Below the pieces are notes generated by a model. The model was not told the origin of the DNA. It saw nothing but the letters and a program-made list of their open reading frames with translations, and did not search any database. Of a stretch of 48,919 nt of DNA, positions 35,764-45,714 are shown one piece after another. The position numbers and the translations under genes are program-made. The stretch's first letter is position 1. Every line of letters starts with the position of its first letter. Location: NCBI GenBank assembly GCA_029862045.1, contig JAOTYE010000024.1:1-48919 (forward strand), in the 5' to 3' direction. Source of the DNA: Gammaproteobacteria bacterium (GTDB lineage Bacteria; Pseudomonadota; Gammaproteobacteria; Steroidobacterales; Woeseiaceae).

Positions 35764-36747
35764 TCAGGCCGACTCGGCCCGCGCATCCTCTGCCGCTACA
35801 TACTCGCGCGCTTCCATACGATCCTGCACGTCGCGCAGCAGCGCTTCGATGTTGTCATGGCGCTTGGGATCATAGGCGCCAGCGCACGATTCGATTTCCA
35901 GTTGGTAGTCCAAATCGGTGCTTAGATTGCGGGTCTCGAGCCGCTCCGCGAGTCGTTGCTGCGCGGTTTCCATTTCGCTCAAATTCGAACCGACGAGCAG
36001 GGTGGCGAAGGCATCCTTTGCAATCCGGGCGACGATGTCGGAGTCGCGGAAGCTTGCCATCAAAAACTGGGCCAGTTCGATCGAAGCACGGTCACCTTCC
36101 TCATTCCCTATGAAACCGTCGATCAGTTGCTGGTTCGTCAAATGAAACAGCATTAGCGATGCTGACGTGTTCGTGCGCTTGCACATTGCCAGTATATGCT
36201 TTGCTATCAGTCCGAAGCCAACGCCATTGGACAGGCCTGTGACGGGATCGGTGTGCATCAGGTTCGCAGTCGCGAGTTCTTCCTCGACCATTTGGCCAAG
36301 TTCTTGCAGCAACTCCAGGTCGTCGGCTGTCATTTCGCGCGGCTCGCTATCGATGATGCACAGCGCCCCGACCTTCTTGCCGTCCGGTGCGCGCAGCGGG
36401 TAACCCGCGTAGAAGCGAATATTTGGCTCGTGCGTGACCAGTGGATTATCGCTAAATCGAGCGTCGAAGTGAGCGTCGTTGACCACGAGTGGCTGGTCAT
36501 CGAGGATAGCGTGTCCGCAAAAAGACACCTCTCGTGACGTTTGCGTGACATCGAGCCCCTGGCAGGACTTGAACCACTGCCGGTCGTTGTCCACCAGACT
36601 GACCAACGCGATGGGTGTGCCGAAAATTCGTTTCGCCAGACGCGTCACCCGATCGAAACGCTCCTCGGGATCCGTGTCGAGGATCTTCAGGTTGCGCAGG
36701 GTTTCCAGTCGCAGCAGTTCATCGACGGGAGTCGGTGGCTCAATCAT
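35764..36747 (-). CDS. GAF domain protein with degenerate GGDEF retaining the inhibitory site
   Basis: 327 residues with no membrane segment. A GAF domain (about 22-160) contains DRQWFKSCQGLDVTQT and RFYAGYPLRAPDGKKVGALCIID, the pattern seen in the GAF-GGDEF protein at 46588. A GGDEF-fold domain follows (about 165-315), but the active-site signature is AKDAF (243-247) instead of GGDEF, so cyclase activity is unlikely. The RxxD inhibitory site is kept exactly in register (RDSD, 234-237). Proteins of this kind can act as c-di-GMP receptors. A consensus sigma-28 promoter lies at 36785-36811, giving a leader of about 31 nt. The RBS GGCGGA is 7 nt before the ATG. Confidence 0.88.
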   Translation of the reverse strand: MIEPPTPVDELLRLETLRNLKILDTDPEERFDRVTRLAKRIFGTPIALVSLVDNDRQWFKSCQGLDVTQTSREVSFCGHAILDDQPLVVNDAHFDARFSDNPLVTHEPNIRFYAGYPLRAPDGKKVGALCIIDSEPREMTADDLELLQELGQMVEEELATANLMHTDPVTGLSNGVGFGLIAKHILAMCKRTNTSASLMLFHLTNQQLIDGFIGNEEGDRASIELAQFLMASFRDSDIVARIAKDAFATLLVGSNLSEMETAQQRLAERLETRNLSTDLDYQLEIESCAGAYDPKRHDNIEALLRDVQDRMEAREYVAAEDARAESA

Positions 36748-36784
36748 GGCGTATCCGCCCAGGAAAACACATCCAGTAATATTG

Positions 36785-36811
36785 TTATCGGCAGAGCTTT
36801 ACATAACTTTA
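36785..36811 (-). promoter_or_regulatory. Sigma-28 (FliA) promoter of the GAF/degenerate-GGDEF gene
   Basis: On the minus strand TAAA (36811-36808), exactly 15 nt, then GCCGATAA (36792-36785), an exact match to the sigma-28 consensus. Transcription would start near 36778, about 31 nt before the ATG at 36747. Confidence 0.85.
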
Positions 36812-36948
36812 GGCCGGGAAATCGTTGTAGATACAGGGATTGTGCGGTGCAACAGACTCGACCACGCGTTCGATGCTACGCCATAGGTGGAATCCATAAC
36901 TGCTACGGCCCACAAAATGCTCTACAACGAGGATGGAAAGGAGCATGC

Positions 36949-38784
36949 GTGGCCAATACCGTCGACATTGAGCAGGTAAGCGCCCAGCTGCAGGCAATCA
37001 GCGAACTCGCCCGGGAGTTCGAAGCCAGATACGCCGAGGATTTGCTGGCCGTGCACCCGGAGTTCAGTGGTAGCGCCAGGAATCTCGTGCACTATCTGGC
37101 GCTGCGCCAGACTGACATTCGTGGTCTGCAACATGACCTGGCTGCTCTGGGCCTATCGTCTCTGGATCGCGCTGAACGCGATGTGATGACCGCGGTGCGT
37201 GCCGTGCAAGCCGCATTGAAAAGGATCGTGCCGGAACCGGACGGTGAGCCAGATCCCGGCCGCGAGGCCCTCGAACTCCGAAATCCGCGGGCTGATTCGC
37301 ACAAGAGAGCCATCCTCGGCGATACGCCCGATAGTCGCGACGTCAGCATCATGGTCACCTTGCCTCTGGAGGCCAGCAGCGACGACTCGCTCGTGTCCGA
37401 GATGGTTGCCGCCGGCATGAACGTCGCGCGAATCAACTGTGCTCATGGCGATGCAAGTGACTGGGCTGCGATGATCGACAAAGTAAGCAGTGCCAGCAAA
37501 GAATCAGGTACGACCTGCAAAGTCGTCATGGATCTTGCGGGTCCGAAGATCCGCACGGGTGATCTGCGGCCCGGTCCACGCGTCTTTCACATCAAACCAC
37601 GTCGCGATCCATTAGGGCGGGTTGTTGCGCCAAGGCGCATTCGCTTCATCCCCGACGATGTAGTGTGGCGAGGGACCAAGGTGGCCGTCATCCCGGTACC
37701 GCGAGAGTGCATCGAATATGCAAGTGAGGGGGACGAGATTCGTTTCAAAGACACACGCGGGAAAAAGAGAAAGCTCAAAATTATTCAAAAGGACGACAAG
37801 GGTCTGGTACTGGAGACTTACCAAGGTGCATATGTCGCGACGGACACTGAGCTTCGTCTGATTCGCGAAGCGGAGGGCGAAAAGCTCGCCTACCGCGTTG
37901 GCGAACTGCCGTCGATCGAACAACCCATTCTATTGCGACCGGGCGACACGCTTGTTTTGCACGGCGACAACATCCCGGGTGCGCCTGCTATCGAAGATGC
38001 AGACGCAGTCATTACCGAACCTGCCCATATATCCTGCCGTCAGCCCGAAGTGTTCGAATTCGTCGCTGTCGACGATCGGGTTTCGCTGAACGATGGCAAG
38101 ATCACCGGAGTGGTCCGTTCAGTGCACGCGGATCGGCTCGAAATCGAAGTAACGAAAGCAAAACCCACAGGCAGCAGGTTGCGCGGCGACCGCGGCATCA
38201 ATTTCCCGGACAGCGATATCCGCATTCCGGGTCTGACCGCATCGGACAAGGTCAATCTCGATTTCGTGATTGGTCATGCCGACGCCGTCGGCCTGTCGTT
38301 CGTCAAGCGGCCTGCAGATATCATCGCGTTGCAGGAAGAGTTGGACAGGCTGGGGCATAGCGATCGTGGCCTGATCATCAAGATCGAAACGAAGAAAGGC
38401 TTCAAGAATTTGCCCCGATTATTGTTGACCGCGATGCGGCGCTATCCGGCAGCCGTGATGATCGCGCGCGGAGACCTGGCCGTAGAGTGCGGTTGGGAGC
38501 GGCTGGCAGAGTTGCAGGAAGAAATACTGTGGATTTGTAAGGCGGCGCAAGTTCCAGTCATCTGGGCAACGCAGGTGCTCGAACACAAAACGAAAAAGGG
38601 GCAGCCGTCTCGAGCTGAGATATCAGACGCAGCAATGTCACAACGTGCCGACTGCGTGATGCTCAACAAAGGGCCGCATATCCTCGCGGCAATCCGCATG
38701 CTCGACAACATCCTGCGCCGCATGCAGGAGCATCAATACAAAACGACCGCACGGTCCGGGAGCCTCAGTTTCGCGGGCGATTAG
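36949..38784 (+). CDS. Pyruvate kinase-like protein with N-terminal extension
   Basis: 611 residues from GTG 36949, chosen because AAAGGAG (36937-36943) is 5 nt upstream. The first ~130 residues are a helical extension not found in classical pyruvate kinase. The TIM-barrel parts follow: AGMNVARINCAHGD (usual NFSHG altered to NCAHG), MDLAGPKIRTG, an enlarged inserted B-domain (about 205-410), LSFVKRPADI, IIKIETKKGF (catalytic Lys), ARGDLAVECG and WATQVLEH. The C-terminal regulatory domain is missing. Some plants and bacteria have similar long 'pyruvate kinase family' proteins of unproven activity. The Ser-to-Ala change in the NFSHG motif makes normal catalysis uncertain. Confidence 0.82.
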   Translation: MANTVDIEQVSAQLQAISELAREFEARYAEDLLAVHPEFSGSARNLVHYLALRQTDIRGLQHDLAALGLSSLDRAERDVMTAVRAVQAALKRIVPEPDGEPDPGREALELRNPRADSHKRAILGDTPDSRDVSIMVTLPLEASSDDSLVSEMVAAGMNVARINCAHGDASDWAAMIDKVSSASKESGTTCKVVMDLAGPKIRTGDLRPGPRVFHIKPRRDPLGRVVAPRRIRFIPDDVVWRGTKVAVIPVPRECIEYASEGDEIRFKDTRGKKRKLKIIQKDDKGLVLETYQGAYVATDTELRLIREAEGEKLAYRVGELPSIEQPILLRPGDTLVLHGDNIPGAPAIEDADAVITEPAHISCRQPEVFEFVAVDDRVSLNDGKITGVVRSVHADRLEIEVTKAKPTGSRLRGDRGINFPDSDIRIPGLTASDKVNLDFVIGHADAVGLSFVKRPADIIALQEELDRLGHSDRGLIIKIETKKGFKNLPRLLLTAMRRYPAAVMIARGDLAVECGWERLAELQEEILWICKAAQVPVIWATQVLEHKTKKGQPSRAEISDAAMSQRADCVMLNKGPHILAAIRMLDNILRRMQEHQYKTTARSGSLSFAGD

Positions 38785-38797
38785 GCCTGCCGACGGC

Positions 38798-38824
38798 TAA
38801 ATATCTGGCCAAATCGGCCGATAG
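38798..38824 (+). promoter_or_regulatory. Sigma-28 (FliA) promoter of the CHASE4 hybrid kinase
   Basis: TAAA (38798-38801), exactly 15 nt, then GCCGATAG (38817-38824). The predicted start is near 38831, about 79 nt before the ATG at 38910. It differs from consensus only at the last -10 base. Confidence 0.8.
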
Positions 38825-38909
38825 CGTAATCAGAAGCTTGCGTTTTCGAATGCCGGGCATGGGCGGCTGTGGGTCGCTCGCGGTTTTGGTCAACTGATTT
38901 GGGTGTGAT

Positions 38910-41900
38910 ATGTCGCTGGGAAAGAAGACTGTCCTCCTGTTTCTCGTTCTCGGGATCAGTTTCTGTTTCGGCGCCTACGTGGCGCTGAAGCTTACTGTTT
39001 TCCCGGCTTTCGAAGAATTCGAGAACCGTTCAGCAATCGATACTCTGGCCAGAGTTGATCGATTGCTCGAGACTGACTTGCGCGCGCTCGAAATCATGAA
39101 TATCGAGTATTCGGCGTGGGATGACACCTACGAATACGCGTTGGGGCAGAGACCCGATTATGCCGATGAGAACATTGATCCGGATTACTGGCACGCTCTC
39201 GATATCCAATTCATGGCGGTCTTCGACACAGAGGGAACCTTACTGAACGGCAGCCTTACAAACCCGATCAGCGGTGCGATACTCTCATTTGACGATGTCT
39301 TTGAAACGTCGCTGGGGCCCGGAAACCCTCTGATTAAACACGAAACCGCGACAGATTTTGTAGCTGGTCTGTTGCAAACGCGGATTGGGCCGATGCATAT
39401 CGTGTCCTACCCTATTCTGACAAGCAAGAGTACCGGACCAGTCGCCGGGACCCTGCTTATCGGAAAATTCCTTACCGACGATCATGTGAAAGAGCTGGGC
39501 GAACGCGCTACGGCGGAAGTAGCGATTCATCCGCTCAACAGCAGCAACCTGCCCGGGAAAGTAGCCGCCGGAAAACACGCGCTCATTGAATCCGAAGAGT
39601 CCGCGCATCTGATTACTGATGAACTTGCGGTATACACCTACCAACTGCTACCCAGCGTGTTCGGAGATCCTGCCTTTATCGTCGAAGTCGGTACCCCGCG
39701 AGAAATTATCCGGATGGGCACGAACACGGTACGGACGGCAACCCTGTTTCTCGCAGTCGCCAGTATAGTGTTTCTGCTGGCCGCCTGGGTGTTCATGCAC
39801 CGGCTGATCACCGAGCCGGTGACCAGGCTGACGAGACTAATACTCGGTATGCGGCATACGGGTGATCTCAATGTCGATGTCAGCGGCAGTCGTTCGGATG
39901 AAGTTGGCCAGTTGGCCAGAGAATTCGGCGAACTGGCCTCGAAACTCAAGGCCGCCCGAAGCGAACTGGAGGAAGCGCGCGACAGCGCTGTCGCAATGTC
40001 GGACGCGAAGAGTGAATTCCTGGCGCGGATGAGCCATGAAATTCGCACGCCAATGAACGGTGTGCTTGGAATGACCGAATTGCTGCGCGACACGACACTG
40101 AACGAGCAGCAGCAACGCTTCGCGAAAACGATCCACGAGTCGGCGGAATCGCTGCTGCAAATCATTAACGACATTCTTGATATTTCGAAGATCGAGGCCG
40201 GCAAGATAGAGCTTGATATTGCACCGCTCAATCTGCGCAATATGGTGGAGGACTGCCTTGATACGCTGGCCGAGACGGCGCATCGGAAAGGTCTCGAACT
40301 CATCTGCGCAATTCCACCTGAGACACACACCTGTGTTCGGGGAGACCCGGTCCGATTACGACAGGTATTGATGAATCTCATTGGCAACGCCGTGAAGTTC
40401 ACGGAACAGGGAGAAATTGCGGTACGTGTGGTCGAGTCCGGCAGGCCCGAAGGCAATTATCGCTTTGAAGTGTCCGATACCGGCGTCGGTATTCGTTCGG
40501 AGAATGCGGCGAAGATCTTCGAACCCTTTTCCCAGGAAGACGGTTCGACAACTCGCCGCTATGGTGGCACTGGATTGGGACTCTCGATCAGCAAACAACT
40601 GGTCGAATTGATGGACGGGGAAATCGGCGTCGATAGCGCACTGGGAGAGGGTTGCGTTTTTTGGTTCACAGCAAAGCTGCCCAAAGACGAGGCGACTTCA
40701 GAATTACCACAGCCGGGCTTGTTCTTTGAAAAGAACGTACTGATCGTCGATGACAACGCAACCAATCTCGAGATTCTCAGCCATCAGCTCGAGGGCTGGG
40801 GCATGCGGGTCACCGCAGCCGCTTCAGGCGCCGAGGCGCTCGAGTTGTTGGCTGGCACAGTCGGCGACAACGACGAATTTGACGTCATGTTGCTGGACAT
40901 GGGCATGCCGGATATGGACGGGCTGCAGCTAGCGCAGGCCGTCAAGGGATTATCAGCCCGGTCCAGGGTTCCGATCGTCATGCTCAGCTCACTTTCACGC
41001 GCAGACCTCAGCGCCGAGCAAACGCAAATCTCGTCGGAAAACTGGTTAACGAAGCCGGTTCGGCAAACTCAATTGTACGATGTCCTGCAATCGGTATTGA
41101 GTAATGCGGCTGTAGAGGTAAACGTCGCAAGCCTGGCATCCCCAACGGGTTCAGCCAGCGATTATGAGGAGTCTGACGGTCTGCGAATTCTGCTGGCTGA
41201 CGATAATGTCGTGAATCGCGAGGTCGCGGTAGCGATGCTGAAAACATTCGGCCATCAGATCACGTCGGTATCTAATGGCAAGAAAGCTTTAGAGGCCGTC
41301 AAGAAACACAACTTTGACATCGTTCTCATGGACTGCCGTATGCCCGAGATGGATGGCTATGACGCAGCGCGTGCGATCCGACAATGGGAAGAGCAGCATG
41401 GCCAGGCGCGTATTCCAATCGCAGCGTTGACTGCGAACGCCTTGCAGGGTGACAGACAGGCTTGTCTTGACGCCGGAATGGACGACTACCTGAGTAAACC
41501 ATTCACCAAAGTACAACTCGGCACCGTGATTGACTCGGCAAGGACGCGAGTAATTGCAGGTTTCCAGGATTCTGCAGATCGCAATGCTCGAATTTTGGTT
41601 GTGGATGACAATATCGTTAACCAGCAAGTCGCATGCGCGATGCTTGCCAGCCTCGGTCGTGAGTCATTGGCCGTCTCGGGCGGGGATGAAGCGTTGCACG
41701 CTATGTCTGCGGAAAAATTCGACATGGTTCTGATGGACTGCCATATGCCGGGTCGTGACGGGTATGACACAACCAGGGAGATTCGTCGGCGCGAGAAACG
41801 GAGTTCCGATCGCGGACGAGTGCCGGTAGTAGCGTTGACCGCGGACTTTCTCGAGTCGAACCGCCAGCGATGTGCCGACTCCGGAATGGATGACTATGCA

Positions 41901-42392
41901 ACCAAGCCAATTACGCAGGAACACCTGCGACTCTTGTTGCAACGATGGCTTGGCGAATCCGTATCTGATCAATCGTCGCACAAAACTCGAATCGACGCCG
42001 ACGGATTCAGCGACCTTGGAGACTCAACGACACTGGCATCGATCGACCGGCAAGCACTGCAGGAAATCCGCGACCTGGATACTACCCCCGGGGCCACGGT
42101 ACTTCGGGAAATCGTTGTGTCATATTGCGCTTGTTCGACAAAGCTGATGTTGCAATTGCGAGTTGCCGTGGACGATGGCGATGCAGCGCTGATCGAACAG
42201 GCTGCGCACTCGATCAAAGGCGCAAGCAGCCAGATTGGCGCGGTCCTGCTCGCTGCAATCTGCGATGAACTGATAGTCAGTGCCAACGGCGGAGACTTGA
42301 AGAATTCTCACGCATTGTGCGAAAGAGCCGCGATCGAGCACTCGGCCGTCATATCCGGCCTGGATAAGGAACTGCAGACTATCGCCGCCTGA
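38910..42392 (+). CDS. CHASE4 hybrid histidine kinase with three receivers and an Hpt domain
   Basis: 1160 residues. TM1 is at about 7-29. The extracytoplasmic CHASE4-type sensor (about 35-265) contains NIEYSAWDDTYEYA. TM2 is at about 270-293, then HAMP. HisKA has H376 (ARMSHEIRTPMNGVLG). The HATPase has NLIGNAVKF, DTGVGI and GGTGLGLSISK. Three receivers follow with phospho-acceptors D663 (LLDMGMPDMDG), D808 (LMDCRMPEMDG) and D943 (LMDCHMPGRDG), then an Hpt domain with H1100 (AAHSIKGASSQIG). This BarA/ArcB-style phosphorelay has no adjacent response regulator, so its output is elsewhere. The sigma-28 promoter at 38798-38824 suggests it belongs to the FliA regulon. Confidence 0.92.
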   Translation: MSLGKKTVLLFLVLGISFCFGAYVALKLTVFPAFEEFENRSAIDTLARVDRLLETDLRALEIMNIEYSAWDDTYEYALGQRPDYADENIDPDYWHALDIQFMAVFDTEGTLLNGSLTNPISGAILSFDDVFETSLGPGNPLIKHETATDFVAGLLQTRIGPMHIVSYPILTSKSTGPVAGTLLIGKFLTDDHVKELGERATAEVAIHPLNSSNLPGKVAAGKHALIESEESAHLITDELAVYTYQLLPSVFGDPAFIVEVGTPREIIRMGTNTVRTATLFLAVASIVFLLAAWVFMHRLITEPVTRLTRLILGMRHTGDLNVDVSGSRSDEVGQLAREFGELASKLKAARSELEEARDSAVAMSDAKSEFLARMSHEIRTPMNGVLGMTELLRDTTLNEQQQRFAKTIHESAESLLQIINDILDISKIEAGKIELDIAPLNLRNMVEDCLDTLAETAHRKGLELICAIPPETHTCVRGDPVRLRQVLMNLIGNAVKFTEQGEIAVRVVESGRPEGNYRFEVSDTGVGIRSENAAKIFEPFSQEDGSTTRRYGGTGLGLSISKQLVELMDGEIGVDSALGEGCVFWFTAKLPKDEATSELPQPGLFFEKNVLIVDDNATNLEILSHQLEGWGMRVTAAASGAEALELLAGTVGDNDEFDVMLLDMGMPDMDGLQLAQAVKGLSARSRVPIVMLSSLSRADLSAEQTQISSENWLTKPVRQTQLYDVLQSVLSNAAVEVNVASLASPTGSASDYEESDGLRILLADDNVVNREVAVAMLKTFGHQITSVSNGKKALEAVKKHNFDIVLMDCRMPEMDGYDAARAIRQWEEQHGQARIPIAALTANALQGDRQACLDAGMDDYLSKPFTKVQLGTVIDSARTRVIAGFQDSADRNARILVVDDNIVNQQVACAMLASLGRESLAVSGGDEALHAMSAEKFDMVLMDCHMPGRDGYDTTREIRRREKRSSDRGRVPVVALTADFLESNRQRCADSGMDDYATKPITQEHLRLLLQRWLGESVSDQSSHKTRIDADGFSDLGDSTTLASIDRQALQEIRDLDTTPGATVLREIVVSYCACSTKLMLQLRVAVDDGDAALIEQAAHSIKGASSQIGAVLLAAICDELIVSANGGDLKNSHALCERAAIEHSAVISGLDKELQTIAA

Positions 42393-42422
42393 CTCGGGCT
42401 GTTGCTGTACGGATCTCGTTGG

Positions 42423-42950
42423 CTAGGTTGCGGCCGCTGCCAACTGCGATTGTGCGTGCTTGAATTGCTCCGCTGCTTTGGCGATGTAAGCCTCTGCTTC
42501 GTGATCGTATTCGTCCGCGGATGCCGACCACACGCGGTTGATGTAACGCTCGGCCGCAGCGAATTCGCTCATGATGTCCGCATACGTTTGCAGGCCATAG
42601 AGATGCACCATGCTTTGGCGGGCATCGACGAAACGCCGCAGATCCGGGCGCAACTTCTCGTCGATCCAGTCGCGGAGTTCCTCACCACGCGGAGTATCAC
42701 CATCCCGCAACTCGCCCAGGTCACGGACGATGTTGCCGATGGACTCGTTGAGCTCGTTGCGATTCGTCTCCAGGACGTCTCCCGACGTAGCCTGAGCCCG
42801 ATCGGCGCGTTTTGCCATGATGACGCCAGCTATGCCCGCGATCGCGGCAATACCGAATAAGGCCCAGTCGACGTCTTGGGTATCGAGGGCTGTCGTGTAT
42901 GCGCCGAACAGGAAGCCGGCGCAGAGCAGCAGGTAAGCAATCTTCTTCAT
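42423..42950 (-). CDS. Membrane-anchored hypothetical protein, 175 aa
   Basis: Two hydrophobic segments at the N-terminus (about 4-22, AYLLLCAGFLFGAYTTA; about 29-46, ALFGIAAIAGIAGVIMA) are followed by a basic KRADRAQ stop and a long helical, charged domain (about 50-170) likely to form coiled coils. I do not recognise the family. The ATG at 42950 directly follows the OPT transporter stop (42952-42954), so the two genes are almost certainly cotranscribed. A role as a transporter-associated membrane protein is inference from that linkage only. Confidence 0.65.
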   Translation of the reverse strand: MKKIAYLLLCAGFLFGAYTTALDTQDVDWALFGIAAIAGIAGVIMAKRADRAQATSGDVLETNRNELNESIGNIVRDLGELRDGDTPRGEELRDWIDEKLRPDLRRFVDARQSMVHLYGLQTYADIMSEFAAAERYINRVWSASADEYDHEAEAYIAKAAEQFKHAQSQLAAAAT

Positions 42951-42951
42951 C

Positions 42952-44673
<1,722 letters not shown>

Positions 44674-44836
44674 CGCGATTCCCCCGCTTCTTTTTTGGCG
44701 AGACTACCACATTCGAACACGCCCCGACCTGCCGACAAACTCGGTTGCTCCGATGCTGGATCGGACCGACGAGTTCTTGTTTCGGAAAATGGATCAGGCA
44801 GTTACAGGTTCGAGCCAGGCGCGTGTCGCGCCGTCA

Positions 44837-45166
44837 TTACTCGCCGAGCGCTCGTTCGAATCGAATCATGGCCTCGACGATGGCGTCGGCGTCGCTCTGG
44901 TAGTCACCGTTGTCGATCGCGGTCCTGATCTCGGTGACCCGGATGCTGTCGACGGTTGGTACCGATGACAGCGACTTTTCCAGGCGTTCGAGAAGCTCGG
45001 CGCTCAAGGTCAGCTCACCAATGTCATTTTTCGAGGCGGGGTCTTTGGCCTGGCCGCAATGTGACGCGGAGCCGTGCGACACCTTGCGGATGCCACTCAC
45101 CTCGTCGACTTTGTTGCTTGCCTTGCCATTCAGGCCCTGATCCACTGGACCAATCTTGCTTGCCAT
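44837..45166 (-). CDS. flgM: Anti-sigma-28 factor FlgM
   Basis: 109 residues, the usual size. The N-terminal half is polar and probably disordered, as in FlgM. The C-terminal half has the sigma-28-binding pattern ELTLSAELLERLEKSL, then VDSIRVTEIRTAIDNGDYQSDADAIVEAMIRFE, characteristic of the family. It binds and inhibits FliA until exported through a completed flagellar hook. A consensus sigma-28 promoter lies 37-63 nt upstream, so FliA would activate its own inhibitor. The flanking genes are an OPT transporter (not flgN) and a broken flgA. The start ATG 45166 follows CCAGGGC. Confidence 0.92.
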   Translation of the reverse strand: MASKIGPVDQGLNGKASNKVDEVSGIRKVSHGSASHCGQAKDPASKNDIGELTLSAELLERLEKSLSSVPTVDSIRVTEIRTAIDNGDYQSDADAIVEAMIRFERALGE

Positions 45167-45202
45167 GCCCTGGAACCTCGAAAATCATCGTTGCTAAGTG
45201 AT

Positions 45203-45229
45203 GTATCGGCCGGCGGCGGAGATAATTTA
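45203..45229 (-). promoter_or_regulatory. Sigma-28 (FliA) promoter of flgM
   Basis: On the minus strand TAAA (45229-45226), exactly 15 nt, then GCCGATAC (45210-45203). The predicted start is near 45196, about 30 nt before the flgM ATG. It is embedded just past the homologous end of the flgA remnant. Confidence 0.85.
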
Positions 45230-45261
45230 GCCTCCGTGTCCACCAAATCGCCCGGTCTGCA

Positions 45262-45475
45262 GACGATCACTTCAATTTGGTCGCTTGATCGTACGACACC
45301 TTCTTCGGTTCGGCCAGAACTCAGGATTTCGACCCGGATGCGCAGGTTTTTTCGCCCCGCGCATCAATGCCTTGCGGGCCATCGTTACATTCAATTCGCC
45401 GCTGACGGCGGCAAGAGCGATGCTCTGCGCGCGGCGCATAGCCTGACGCGATGGAATCTCAGGCACTCGGCACAT
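45262..45475 (-). pseudogene. flgA: Truncated, frameshifted flgA remnant
   Basis: Only the last ~70 residues of the P-ring chaperone FlgA are recognisable. One frame reads MRRAQSIALAAVSGELNV then TMARKALMRGAK, and the next frame continues LRIRVEILSSGRTEEGVV then RSSDQIEVIV. These match the C-terminal FlgA pattern (RRGQ...V.L.A.SG.L.V...KAL.G......IRV.NLSSGR..EGVVR). The frames join at a run of six A near 45343-45348, consistent with a one-base insertion or a sequencing error. The N-terminal two-thirds and the signal peptide are absent: an in-frame stop lies about 30 nt upstream, and the DNA beyond shows no FlgA similarity. The second frame stays open to 45130, overlapping flgM. Confidence 0.8.
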
Positions 45476-45603
45476 AGGTACAGGCGCTGAAGCCGCCGGA
45501 CATCATTAAGTTAAGTATGTGGATATTTGTGACCTGAATCACGAACCCGGTCTTGCGGCACGACTATGCTTGGAGCCGTAAAACCAGATATCGAGTGTGG
45601 TCA

Positions 45604-45714
45604 ATGAGTAGGAACTCACAAAGCGCGAAACTGAAGGGACTTATGAGCCGCAGGCCCGTGAACGTTGACATGTTGCTGCGTGCTAAGCAGACCTCGAGAG
45701 GTAATGTCGCATGA
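45604..45714 (+). CDS. Possible 36-aa leader ORF coupled to fliA
   Basis: ATG 45604 starts a 36-codon frame (MSRNSQSAKLKGLMSRR, then PVNVDMLLRAKQTSRGNVA). Its TGA overlaps the fliA ATG as ATGA at 45711-45714. It is basic, with no recognisable family and no strong ribosome-binding site. The ATGA overlap is the usual geometry of translational coupling, but the frame may be fortuitous. Confidence 0.3.
   Translation: MSRNSQSAKLKGLMSRRPVNVDMLLRAKQTSRGNVA

Noticed and set aside
36541..36948. N-terminal extension of the pyruvate-kinase-like protein
   Set aside because: It would overlap the opposite-strand GAF gene and its sigma-28 promoter; GTG 36949 has a near-perfect AAAGGAG at correct spacing.
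45557..45569. GGCACG...GC resembling a sigma-54 promoter upstream of fliA
   Set aside because: GG and GC are separated by 9 nt instead of the strict 10, and the TTGC element is not in register.
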